NCBI GenBank assembly: GCA_902587315.1
Contig: CACIKW010000002.1
Span: forward strand, 1 to 64,000
DNA: 64,000 bases
Direction of reading: 5' to 3'
DNA from: an uncultured Pelagibacteraceae bacterium
GTDB taxonomy: Bacteria > Pseudomonadota > Alphaproteobacteria > Pelagibacterales > Pelagibacteraceae
The notes under the pieces were generated by a model. The model was given only the letters and a program-made list of their open reading frames with translations, made no database searches and was not told the DNA's origin. A program made the translations under genes and the position numbers. This document shows positions 23,665-31,671 of the stretch, one piece after another (positions within the stretch are counted from its first letter, which is position 1; the number at the start of each line of letters is the position of its first letter).

Positions 23665-23692
23665 TTTATATATTTTTATTGTATAAATGCAA
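23665..23692 (-). promoter_or_regulatory. candidate promoter of the tRNA-Tyr/Gly/tuf cluster
   Basis: On the minus strand TTGCAT (23687-23692), a 16-bp spacer and TATAAA (23665-23670) are followed at once by the GC-rich stretch CCGGGTG. In an AT-rich genome a GC-rich discriminator next to the -10 fits stringent-controlled stable RNA promoters. Transcription would begin about 50 bases before tRNA-Tyr. Confidence 0.6.
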
Positions 23693-23745
23693 TATTAGAA
23701 TTATCGATAAAATGCAAAAAAATACGTTAAAATAAGCAAAAACTT

Positions 23746-24486
23746 ATGTCACAATCATCATTTTTAATAATTGGCAAGCATGCTGTAATTGAAGCTTTAA
23801 AAAACCCAAAACGCAAAATATTAAAAATTTTTCTTACTGAAGAAAGCAAAAAAATCATTCATAGAGAAAGTCCAAATAAAAACTTACTTAAAGATATTAA
23901 GATTTTTTACAAAACTAAAAAAGAGCTGGATAATTTTTGTAGGAATGAAGATATACAACATCAAGGATTTGTTGCTGAAATAGAACAATTGGCACAAAAA
24001 GAACTAAAAGAATTTATAAAAAATAATAAAAATCTAACAATAGCATGTTTGGACAATGTAAATGATCCTAGAAACATTGGGTCAATTATAAGAAGCGCTG
24101 CATCCTTTGATATTGATGGAATTATTGTAAAAGATAGACATTTTCCTGAAAAAAGCAAATTAATGTACAAATCAGCGAGTGGGTGTATGGAACATATTAA
24201 TATTTTTAAAGTTTCAAATATAAATTCAACATTAAAATATTTAAGAGATAATAATTTCTGGGTTTATGGTTTTGATGGAAAGGGTAAAGAGGACTTCTCA
24301 AAAATTAACTGGAAAGGAAATAATATAATATTATTTGGATCTGAAGGTTTTGGAATAAAAAAACATACAGAAAAATATGCAGATTTTATTGTAAAAATAG
24401 TTATAAATAAAAAAGTTGAAAGCTTAAATATTTCAAATACAGCTTCTATAGTTTTTCACCATATAAAGAGTAAAAAAACATCTTGA
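23746..24486 (+). CDS. rlmB: 23S rRNA 2'-O-methyltransferase, TrmH/RlmB family
   Basis: 246 residues. An N-terminal substrate-binding domain (LIIGKHAVIEALKNPKRKIL) is followed by a SPOUT methyltransferase domain with the three SpoU motifs: NVNDPRNIGSIIRSAASFDI, NIILFGSEGFGI and LNISNTASIVFHHI. RlmB methylates G2251 of 23S rRNA in E. coli; assignment to the same base is by family. It is divergent from the tRNA-Tyr cluster and lies just left of the tRNA-Thr fragment. Confidence 0.92.
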   Translation: MSQSSFLIIGKHAVIEALKNPKRKILKIFLTEESKKIIHRESPNKNLLKDIKIFYKTKKELDNFCRNEDIQHQGFVAEIEQLAQKELKEFIKNNKNLTIACLDNVNDPRNIGSIIRSAASFDIDGIIVKDRHFPEKSKLMYKSASGCMEHINIFKVSNINSTLKYLRDNNFWVYGFDGKGKEDFSKINWKGNNIILFGSEGFGIKKHTEKYADFIVKIVINKKVESLNISNTASIVFHHIKSKKTS

Positions 24487-24518
24487 TTAGTTTAATAATT
24501 ATTTATAAACAACATGTG

Positions 24519-24564
24519 TGCCCTTGTAGCTCAGCTGGTAGAGCAATTGATTTGTAATCAATAG
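24519..24564 (+). pseudogene. 5'-half tRNA-Thr fragment (duplicated att site)
   Basis: 46 bases identical to 28664-28709, covering the acceptor 5' strand, D-arm and whole anticodon arm of tRNA-Thr. The sequence diverges right after the anticodon stem, so variable loop, T-arm and acceptor 3' strand are missing. It is a left-behind half of the tRNA, the signature expected when an element recombines near the anticodon loop and re-supplies the 5' half. Confidence 0.9.
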
Positions 24565-24587
24565 ACTAATAAATATTAAAATCAAAA

Positions 24588-24609
24588 CCGTAACTCAGCT
24601 AGTAAATAC
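24588..24609 (+). pseudogene. possible second, decayed tRNA 5' fragment
   Basis: GTAACTCAGCTAGTAAA matches the D-arm region GTAGCTCAGCTGGTAGA with three differences, all G to A, just after the first fragment. It may be an older attachment remnant decaying toward A/T. The match is short and could be chance. Confidence 0.35.
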
Positions 24610-24657
24610 TAGTATCATTTAAGTAAAAAAAACTTAATTAATTTTAATATTGCTCAT

Positions 24658-24675
24658 ACCGACAAGAAACCGACA
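24658..24675 (+). repeat. tandem ACCGACA repeats, left arm of tRNA-Thr island
   Basis: ACCGACA occurs at 24658-24664 and 24669-24675 (11-bp period). The 13-base string AACCGACAGATTA at 24668-24680 recurs exactly at 28533-28545 in the same orientation at the other end of the island. Interpreted as recombinase arm-binding sites. Confidence 0.6.
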
Positions 24676-24693
24676 GATTAAAAATTTATTCAT

Positions 24694-25305
24694 TTAATTT
24701 AAAATATTAATAATACTTTTTTTAATAGTTTCACTTACTTTGATGGTCCCTTCTTTATTTGGATGAATTCCGTCTTTTTGATTTAAGCTTGGATTAAGTG
24801 CTACTCCTTCAAGAAGAAATGGGATTAAGGGTAAATTATATTTTTTTGATAAATTCGGATAAATATCATCAAACTCTTTTTTATATTTTTTTCCATGAGT
24901 GTTTGGTGCAACCATCCCAGCTAAAATAATTTTAATTTTTTTATTGTTAGTAATATTTATTATTTGTTCTAAATTTTTTTTTGTTTCGTCTGGCTGAATT
25001 CCCCTGAGCATATCATTAGCTCCTAATCCTAAAATGATTAAATCTATTCCTGGTTCTGATAAACTCCAATCAACTCTATTCAATCCACCTGATGACGTGC
25101 TTCCAGAAACACTTCCATTAATAATTTTAATATTTAAACCAGCTTCCTTAAGATTGTTTTCTAAAACTATTGATAAATGGTGTTCTTTAGGTAATCCATA
25201 TCCAGCCATCAAACTATCACCGAATAAAACTACCTTTTCTATTGCACTTGCGTTTATGTGCACTAGAAAGATTATCAAAATTTTTATAAATATAGTTTTA
25301 TTCAT
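24694..25305 (-). CDS. tesA: GDSL lysophospholipase/arylesterase TesA, secreted
   Basis: 203 residues from MNKTIFIKILIIFLVHINAS, a signal peptide with likely cleavage after Ala21. SGNH-hydrolase blocks are present: FGDSLMAGYG with nucleophile Ser31, GLGANDMLRG with the oxyanion Asn, and DGIHPNKEG with the catalytic Asp/His. TesA is a periplasmic thioesterase/lysophospholipase. A longer open frame to 25458 would bury the signal peptide and overlap ybbA, so 25305 is chosen. Its ATG overlaps the ybbA ATG on the other strand (shared CATG). Confidence 0.9.
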   Translation of the reverse strand: MNKTIFIKILIIFLVHINASAIEKVVLFGDSLMAGYGLPKEHHLSIVLENNLKEAGLNIKIINGSVSGSTSSGGLNRVDWSLSEPGIDLIILGLGANDMLRGIQPDETKKNLEQIINITNNKKIKIILAGMVAPNTHGKKYKKEFDDIYPNLSKKYNLPLIPFLLEGVALNPSLNQKDGIHPNKEGTIKVSETIKKSIINILN

Positions 25306-25969
25306 GAATACTATTCTTAAATTAAAAAAAATAAATCTCAAATACCAAACTGGTATAGATAGTATAAATGTTTTAAAGAATATTGATTTAAATATAAAGA
25401 AAAAAGAAACCGTTTCTGTTGTTGGGGAAAGTGGCTCAGGGAAAACAAGTTTAATCATGTTAATTGGGGGGTTGGAAAAACCTAACTCTGGTAAAATAAT
25501 TTTCCAAGATCAAGAAATTACAGGCCTTAGTGAAGATGAGGTATCTGAGATAAGAAAGAAAAATATTGGAATAATTTTTCAGTCGTTTTATTTAATTCCT
25601 AATTACACAGCGGTTGAAAATGTTGCGCTTACACTTGAGCTCAATAATTTTAAAAATCCAGAAAAAGAGGCAAAAATTTTATTAGATCGTTTTGGTTTGA
25701 AGAATCGTTTTAATAATTTACCAAGTCAATTATCAGGTGGTGAACAACAAAGGGTTTCTATCGCTAGAGCAATTGCAATGAAACCAGAATTAATTTTAGC
25801 TGATGAGCCAACCGGAAATTTGGATACTGAAAATTCTATCATGATTGCAAATATTCTATTTAAGTATGTAAGAGAAGAAGGCTCTTCTTTAATCATGGTA
25901 ACTCATGACACTAAACTTGCTGACAAAGCTAAAAGAAAAATAAAAATTAAAGATGGAAAAATTAAATAA
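25304..25969 (+). CDS. ybbA: ABC transporter ATP-binding protein, YbbA/LolD family
   Basis: 221 residues from MNTILKLKKINLKYQTGIDS. Walker A VVGESGSGKTSL, ABC signature LSGGEQQRVSIARA and Walker B LILADEPTGNLD are intact. It is the MacB/LolD-type ATPase that works with FtsX-fold permeases. The tesA-ybbA-ybbP neighbourhood is conserved in proteobacteria and is linked to lipid or small-molecule export across the envelope; the substrate is not known. It overlaps ybbP by 17 bp. Confidence 0.9.
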   Translation: MNTILKLKKINLKYQTGIDSINVLKNIDLNIKKKETVSVVGESGSGKTSLIMLIGGLEKPNSGKIIFQDQEITGLSEDEVSEIRKKNIGIIFQSFYLIPNYTAVENVALTLELNNFKNPEKEAKILLDRFGLKNRFNNLPSQLSGGEQQRVSIARAIAMKPELILADEPTGNLDTENSIMIANILFKYVREEGSSLIMVTHDTKLADKAKRKIKIKDGKIK

Positions 25970-28487
25970 TCCTTCAGAATTTAGTTTGATTTTAAAATAT
26001 GCTTTAAAAGACTTAAGCAGAAATTATCATAAAATATCTAGTATCATTCTTACGCTATTTATAAGTCTTTTTATCTTAAGTGCTATTTTCACAATTGAAG
26101 ACAGTCTTAAAAAAGAACTAAATGATAATGCCAAAGCACTTTTAGGTGGAGATTTAGAGATTGATTACAATCGTAATCCAGGAAATTTAGATTTAGTTAA
26201 TAAAGTAAAAGAATTTGCAACTGTTTCTCAAATGATTGAGTTCAGTACTATGCTTTCAACAACAGGAAGAGAAAAAAATAAATCATTATTTACTAGAATT
26301 AAAACTGTGGATGAAAAATATCCTTTATATGGAAATGTTGTTTATGAGCCAATTGGTGCTTATGAAAGAATGCAAAAAGAACCTTACTCTATCCTTATCA
26401 ATGAAAGTTTATCAAAAACCCTTAATATAAAAATTAATGAAAAGGTAAAAGTTCAAGATCAAAACTTTACAGTAATTGGAATTATTAAATCAGTACCAGA
26501 TGTTAGTGGATTTGTTGCATTTGGAGATTGGGCTTTAGCAGGAAAACAAACTTTAGAAATTTTAAAACTAAATGGAATCGGAAGCTTTTTAAACTATGAA
26601 TATAAAGTAAAATTTAACGAAAAAGATAAACCAGAAGAAATCGAACAACAAATTGAAGAAATTTTTAAAGACGATCAAAAAGTAAAGCTTAGATATCCTG
26701 AAAATTCTGCTAGTGGAATAAAGAGAATTATTAATAATTTTTCTCAATTTTTATCTCTTGTATCAATCAGTGCAATGTTAATTGCAGGCATTGGAATCGC
26801 AAATACTCTGCTTTCTTTTATCAATCAAAACAACATGTCTATTGCTGTAAGAAAGGCGGTTGGCTTTTATTCAGGCAATATTAAAACATTATATTACCTT
26901 CAGTTATTTATACTTTTATTCATAATCACTGTTGTTGCTTATGGATCGAGTTTTTTAATTGTACCAATAGTAGATAAATATCTATCTGATGGATTGGGAT
27001 TGAATGTTTATCCAGTGTTTTCATTACTTAATTTTTTAAAAATATTTTTAGTGGGTTTGTTAGTTCTTGTAATTTTTTCTATTCCAACAATCAGTTCTAT
27101 AGATCAAGTAAGAGCCTCTAATTTATTTAGAAACGTATTTCAAAACCTTGAATTTTACTATTCTAGGAGATCAGTTGTTTTAAGCTTTGTTTTATTATCT
27201 ATCTTAATTTTATTATTCACGATTGGATCTGAACAACCTTCTTATAGCTTGGGTTACTTTGCTGCTTTTTTTGTTTGTTTAATTGTATTTTTCTTACTTT
27301 CAAAATTAATCATTTTTTTTCTTAAAAAATTCAAATCAAGTCCAATAATTTCTTTAAAAGTTTCAATTAAAAATATTACTCAGACAAAAAGTATAACTCC
27401 TATTACAGTTATGTCTCTAGGCTTAGGGGTTACTTTGTTATTAACTTTAGCTTTAGTTGGTACAAATTTTCAAAGAGAAATTGCTAAATCTATTCCTAAT
27501 ATTGCACCTGATTATTTCTTTGTCGGTATTCAAAAAGGTGAAAGAGAGAAATTTGAACAAGGTATTTTAAATATGGATCCAAATGCATCTATTGAAATTG
27601 TACCAATGGTTTCATCTGGTATAGTAAAAATTAATGGTATTGATCCTAATACTTATATTAAACCAGATAATGACAGTTACTGGGTTATTGGTAGTGAACG
27701 AAGATCCTCGTGGGTAGAAAATGTGCCTGAAGATAACTCAATTTTAGAAGGTGAATGGTGGGATTTATCAAAACCAGATCAACTTCAAATATCTTTAGAT
27801 GCAAAAGTTGCTAAGGATTTTAACATTCTGTTAGGTGATATCTTTACTTTAAATGTTTATGGACGTGAAATTGAAGGGAAAGTAGTAAATTTTAGAGAAG
27901 TTAATTATCGAGATTTAAACATCAACTTTGCAATGTTATTTAACCCTCAATTTGCAAAAAATATTCCACATGAGTATTTGGCTACTGCAAAATTTAATTC
28001 AAATAAATTTGATGAAACTGAAATGCTTGAAATCATGCCAAGTTTATCAATGATTAAAATTGCAGATTATTTATCAAAAGTTACAGCTGTTTTAAATAAG
28101 GTATTTATTGCGGTTACATTAATTTCAGCGATTACCATTGTTATAGGCTTAATCGTAATTTCAAGTGCAATTATGGTTCAAGGAAAAGTAAAAGAATATC
28201 AAAATTTGGTTTTTAAAATTTTAGGTTTTTCAAAAAAACAAATTATTTTTTCGTCTTTAATTGAATTCGTCATTATCTTTAAATCTGTAATTTTAATTGC
28301 AGTATTCTTTGCTGTGATTGGTTCAAATTTTATTATGGAAAATATTTTTGAATTAGTGTGGATGTTTGACTTTAAGATTTTAATTTATTTAGGACTTTCA
28401 ATTGGTTTTGTTACATTAGTTTTGATATTATTAACTAACTTAAAATATCTAAATCCTAAGGTTTATCCTCTAATAAGAAATCAATAA
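25953..28487 (+). CDS. ybbP: ABC transporter permease with two FtsX domains, YbbP family
   Basis: 844 residues. One N-terminal membrane segment (IILTLFISLFILSAIF), a periplasmic MacB-like domain, a first FtsX-type membrane block around residues 260-390, two further segments near 410-460, a second periplasmic domain, and a C-terminal FtsX block (TAVLNKVFIAVTLISAITIV, ending with two more helices). This is the usual YbbP layout. It is translationally coupled to ybbA and is the last gene before the right boundary of the tRNA-Thr island. Confidence 0.9.
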   Translation: MEKLNNPSEFSLILKYALKDLSRNYHKISSIILTLFISLFILSAIFTIEDSLKKELNDNAKALLGGDLEIDYNRNPGNLDLVNKVKEFATVSQMIEFSTMLSTTGREKNKSLFTRIKTVDEKYPLYGNVVYEPIGAYERMQKEPYSILINESLSKTLNIKINEKVKVQDQNFTVIGIIKSVPDVSGFVAFGDWALAGKQTLEILKLNGIGSFLNYEYKVKFNEKDKPEEIEQQIEEIFKDDQKVKLRYPENSASGIKRIINNFSQFLSLVSISAMLIAGIGIANTLLSFINQNNMSIAVRKAVGFYSGNIKTLYYLQLFILLFIITVVAYGSSFLIVPIVDKYLSDGLGLNVYPVFSLLNFLKIFLVGLLVLVIFSIPTISSIDQVRASNLFRNVFQNLEFYYSRRSVVLSFVLLSILILLFTIGSEQPSYSLGYFAAFFVCLIVFFLLSKLIIFFLKKFKSSPIISLKVSIKNITQTKSITPITVMSLGLGVTLLLTLALVGTNFQREIAKSIPNIAPDYFFVGIQKGEREKFEQGILNMDPNASIEIVPMVSSGIVKINGIDPNTYIKPDNDSYWVIGSERRSSWVENVPEDNSILEGEWWDLSKPDQLQISLDAKVAKDFNILLGDIFTLNVYGREIEGKVVNFREVNYRDLNINFAMLFNPQFAKNIPHEYLATAKFNSNKFDETEMLEIMPSLSMIKIADYLSKVTAVLNKVFIAVTLISAITIVIGLIVISSAIMVQGKVKEYQNLVFKILGFSKKQIIFSSLIEFVIIFKSVILIAVFFAVIGSNFIMENIFELVWMFDFKILIYLGLSIGFVTLVLILLTNLKYLNPKVYPLIRNQ

Positions 28488-28521
28488 TTAAAATTTTTGA
28501 ATTTATAGATCAAACTCTCGA

Positions 28522-28540
28522 ACCGACAGCCGAACCGACA
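28522..28540 (+). repeat. tandem ACCGACA repeats, right arm of tRNA-Thr island
   Basis: ACCGACA at 28522-28528 and 28534-28540 (12-bp period), between ybbP and the intact tRNA-Thr. Same heptamer and same orientation as the left-end pair at 24658-24675. Confidence 0.6.
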
Positions 28541-28664
28541 GATTAGTCACAAATGGTCTACAACAAGCTACAAAGTTACAAATAAAGAATTAAATTTTAA
28601 TAACCAAATCTTTTAATTGTTGATTTATTTGACTTTTAACATTAAAAACTTCGTTGATACGAAT

Positions 28665-28740
28665 GCCCTTGTAGCTCAGCTGGTAGAGCAATTGATTTGT
28701 AATCAATAGGTCCGCGGTTCGAATCCGTGCGGGGGCACCA
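28665..28740 (+). tRNA. tRNA-Thr (TGT anticodon), intact
   Basis: 76 bases with encoded CCA. The anticodon stem is ATTGA/TCAAT with loop TTTGTAA, giving TGT. T-loop GTTCGAA is canonical. The first 45 bases duplicate the fragment at 24520-24564, so the 5' half here is probably the one brought by the island. No promoter with good spacing was seen directly upstream. Confidence 0.97.
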
Positions 28741-28880
28741 TCACTCAACAAAATCAATACTATATATTTTTGCTAAACTAAAAATTTAATTACAATTGTA
28801 CCACTGGTGTGACCAGATTAAAAATAATTTTCAATTATGGAATTAAATTATATATAATTTTTTTTATGCCTTGCATAAAT

Positions 28881-28928
28881 TTATTTAGTTTCTTTTCTTA
28901 TTTGTTCTAGTTTTATTTTTTTTTGTAA
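28881..28928 (-). pseudogene. possible third copy of the nadK 3' end
   Basis: Read in a frame different from grxD, the minus strand encodes LQKKIKLEQIRKETK then stop, close to the true NAD kinase ending LQKKIKIEQLRREYK. Base identity to the real nadK tail is about 37/48 and to the copy at 37365 about 38/48. It overlaps the last codons of grxD. Low complexity weakens the case. Confidence 0.4.
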
Positions 28929-29248
28929 CTTATTTTTTTTGAATCCAATAGATTAGTTAACTCACCATTCTCATACATTTCTTTTACAATGTCACAACCA
29001 CCAACAAATTCTTTTTTAACATAAAGCTGAGGAATAGTTGGCCAATCACTGTGCTCTTTTATTCCTTGTCTAACTTCTTGATTTTCAAGAACATTAATTC
29101 CTTTAAAATTTACTTCTAGAATTTTTAATAAATTTGATACCGCCATTGAAAAACCACATTGAGGTGCATCTGGAGTTCCTTTCATAAACAAGCAAACATC
29201 ATTGTTATCAATTTCATTTAATATTAAATCTTTAATTTTCTGGTCCAT
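28913..29248 (-). CDS. grxD: monothiol glutaredoxin, Grx4 type
   Basis: 111 residues with the monothiol active site CGFS (PDAPQCGFSMAVSNLL) and the glutathione/FeS-binding elements WPTIPQLYVKKEFVGGCDIV. Grx4 carries [2Fe-2S] clusters and partners with BolA, whose gene is 3 bp upstream in the same operon. The final residues (SKKISYKKK) lie on the nadK-like tail, so the natural C-terminus may have been altered. Confidence 0.95.
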   Translation of the reverse strand: MDQKIKDLILNEIDNNDVCLFMKGTPDAPQCGFSMAVSNLLKILEVNFKGINVLENQEVRQGIKEHSDWPTIPQLYVKKEFVGGCDIVKEMYENGELTNLLDSKKISYKKK

Positions 29249-29251
29249 TAT

Positions 29252-29479
29252 TTACTCCTTTGTTTTAATTGCTAGTGCGTGAAGTTCATTTCCCATTTTA
29301 CCTTTAAGAGAATTATATACCATTTTGTGCTGTTCTATTTTACTTTTTCCAGAAAACTTCGAAGAAGTAACTGTTACAGAATAATGGTTTCCATCACCTG
29401 CTAAATCCTGAATCTCTATAAATGCATCAGGTAAAGCTTCTTTAATTAGCTTTTCTATTTCTTTTAAATCCATTGCCAT
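29252..29479 (-). CDS. bolA: BolA family protein
   Basis: 75 residues, typical of the short BolA/IbaG type: EKLIKEALPDAFIEIQDLAG, then HYSVTVTSSKFSGKSKIEQH with the conserved histidines and HKMVY. BolA forms an FeS complex with Grx4. The start (ATG 29477-29479, or two codons later) overlaps the purL stop by one base. Confidence 0.93.
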   Translation of the reverse strand: MAMDLKEIEKLIKEALPDAFIEIQDLAGDGNHYSVTVTSSKFSGKSKIEQHKMVYNSLKGKMGNELHALAIKTKE

Positions 29480-31671
29480 TAGCTAATCATATACTTTTTA
29501 AGCCAATTTTTGTATTCTTTTTTTAAATCTTCTAATTTAAAAACTAATTCGCCGTTAACTTCTATATCTTTTTCCTTTAAAATTCCAAGTTCATCAAAAT
29601 GTACAGAATTGTTTTTTAATATTTCTTTAACTTTTGATAATTTATCCTTATTTATTTCAACAATATATCTACCTTGATCTTCACCAAACAAATATTCATA
29701 TTTATTTATTAAAGTTTTAAATTTATTAAATTTAACGCCCAAGTTTCCTTTAATACACATTTTTGAAATTGCGACAATTATTCCACCTAATGAAACATCG
29801 TGGGCAGTTTCAATAAGTTTCTCTTTAATAAGCTTTAGTACAGTTTCGCCAATATTTTTTTCATTAAACAAGTTTATTTCTGGAGGCGGTCCTTTTTTTT
29901 CACCCAATATATCTTTTGCGAATATACTTTGATCTAAATGGCCTACGGTTTTTCCTATAACAAGTATAATGTTATCTTGATTTTTAAAATCCATAGTAAT
30001 CATATTTTTATAATTTTCTATTAACCCAATGCCACCGATTGTTGGAGTAGGTTTTATTCCCTTGTCTTTTGTTTCGTTGTAAAAAGAAACATTTCCAGAA
30101 ACCACTGGAAAATCCAAATATTTACTTGCTTCTGAAATTCCTTCAACACACTCAACAAATTCACCCATATTTTTCTCTTTTTCCGGATTTCCAAAATTTA
30201 AACAGTTAGTGATGGCCACAGGATTAGCACCTACAGAAATTAAATTACGCCAAGTTTCACAAACAGTCTGTTTTCCTCCTGTGTTAGGATGTGCATAGCA
30301 GTATGTAGCGGACGAGTCGATCGTTGCAGCAATTGCTTTTTGTGTTCCATGTACTCTAACAACTCCAGAATTTCCACCTGGTTTTTGAATAGTGTCTCCC
30401 ATAACTGTATGATCATATTGTTCCCAAACCCATTCTTTGTCACAAATATTTGGATTAGATAAAACCTTCTTTAAGCAATCAGAAATTTTTAATGATTTAA
30501 ATTTTTCTTTTTTAAACTTTAATTTTTGTGGAAGTTTTGTTTTTTTCCATTTTCTTTCATACAAAGGTGCATTTTCAGATAAATAATTAATTGGAATATC
30601 TGCAACTTTTTTTTTATCAAAGAAAATTTCTATATTTTTGGTATTTGTGGTTTTTCCTATAACTGCGAAGTCTAAATTCCATTTATCAAATATTTTTTTA
30701 GCTTTTTCTTCCATTCCACTTTCTAAAACTATTAACATTCTTTCTTGACTTTCTGATAGCATGATTTCATAAGGTGTCATCTTTTCTTCTCTACAAGGTA
30801 CTTTATTAAGATTTATTTCAATACCTAATTTTCCTTTTGAAGCCATTTCGACACTTGAAGAAGTTAATCCCGCGGCTCCCATATCTTGTATTGCAATAAT
30901 AGAATTGTCAGCCATTAGTTCTAAACAAGCTTCAAGTAATAACTTTTCTGTAAACGGATCACCAATTTGAACTGTTGGTTTTTTTTCCTCAATTTTTTCA
31001 TCAAATATAGCTGAAGCCATGCTGGATCCATGTATTCCGTCTCGACCAGTTTTCGACCCAACATATATAACAGGCTTGTTTAATCCTGCTGCTTTAGAAT
31101 AAAAAATTTTTTTCTTATTTACCAATCCTACGGTCATGGCATTAACCAAAATGTTTCCATTATAAGATTCGTCAAATAATGTTTGCCCACCGATAGTAGG
31201 TACGCCAATACAGTTTCCATATCCGGCTATACCTTTAACAACTCCTCTTAATAAGTTTTTAGTTTTTTTATGTTGCGGCGAGCCAAAATGAATTGAATTT
31301 AAATTTGCTATTGGACGGGCACCCATTGTGAAAACATCTCTCATTATACCGCCAACTCCAGTAGCCGCTCCTTGATAAGGTTCTATAAAAGATGGATGAT
31401 TATGACTTTCTATTTTAAATACAATTGCATCTTCATCACCAACATCTACAATACCTGCATTTTCTCCTGGTCCTTGTATAACTTTTTTACCTTTAATGTT
31501 TAAATTTTTTAAATATTTTTTAGATGATTTATAAGAGCAATGTTCATTCCACATTGCAGAAAACAAACCCAGTTCTGTTAAATTAGGAGTTCTTTTTAAA
31601 AGATCACAAATTTTTTTATATTCGTCTTTTTTTAAACCATGCTCTATTGCAATTTTTTCGTTTACTTCCAT
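29479..31671 (-). CDS. purL: phosphoribosylformylglycinamidine synthase, PurL subunit
   Basis: 730 residues, the small PurL that needs PurS and PurQ. Motifs include NEHCSYKSSKKYLK, KIESHNHPSFIEPYQGAATG, GIMRDVFTMGARPIANLNSI and GDPFTEKLLLEA of the AIR-synthase-like ATP-binding domains. It converts FGAR to FGAM using ammonia from PurQ. Its start overlaps the purQ stop by one base. Confidence 0.97.
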   Translation of the reverse strand: MEVNEKIAIEHGLKKDEYKKICDLLKRTPNLTELGLFSAMWNEHCSYKSSKKYLKNLNIKGKKVIQGPGENAGIVDVGDEDAIVFKIESHNHPSFIEPYQGAATGVGGIMRDVFTMGARPIANLNSIHFGSPQHKKTKNLLRGVVKGIAGYGNCIGVPTIGGQTLFDESYNGNILVNAMTVGLVNKKKIFYSKAAGLNKPVIYVGSKTGRDGIHGSSMASAIFDEKIEEKKPTVQIGDPFTEKLLLEACLELMADNSIIAIQDMGAAGLTSSSVEMASKGKLGIEINLNKVPCREEKMTPYEIMLSESQERMLIVLESGMEEKAKKIFDKWNLDFAVIGKTTNTKNIEIFFDKKKVADIPINYLSENAPLYERKWKKTKLPQKLKFKKEKFKSLKISDCLKKVLSNPNICDKEWVWEQYDHTVMGDTIQKPGGNSGVVRVHGTQKAIAATIDSSATYCYAHPNTGGKQTVCETWRNLISVGANPVAITNCLNFGNPEKEKNMGEFVECVEGISEASKYLDFPVVSGNVSFYNETKDKGIKPTPTIGGIGLIENYKNMITMDFKNQDNIILVIGKTVGHLDQSIFAKDILGEKKGPPPEINLFNEKNIGETVLKLIKEKLIETAHDVSLGGIIVAISKMCIKGNLGVKFNKFKTLINKYEYLFGEDQGRYIVEINKDKLSKVKEILKNNSVHFDELGILKEKDIEVNGELVFKLEDLKKEYKNWLKKYMIS

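Larger units (their letters stand above)
24519..28709 (+). mobile_element. integrase-less island in tRNA-Thr
   Basis: About 4.1 kb lies between the 5'-half tRNA-Thr fragment and the intact tRNA-Thr and carries tesA, ybbA and ybbP. Both ends hold paired ACCGACA repeats just inside the duplicated 46-bp tRNA segment. There is no integrase, transposase or phage gene. The repeats and boundaries are seen directly; past mobility is inferred. The cargo could also be old, now fixed genes. Confidence 0.6.

Noticed and set aside
28804-28816. Hairpin CTGGT-gtg-ACCAG after tRNA-Thr as a terminator or arm site
   Set aside because: Only a 5-bp stem, no T run, and no matching partner elsewhere in the window.
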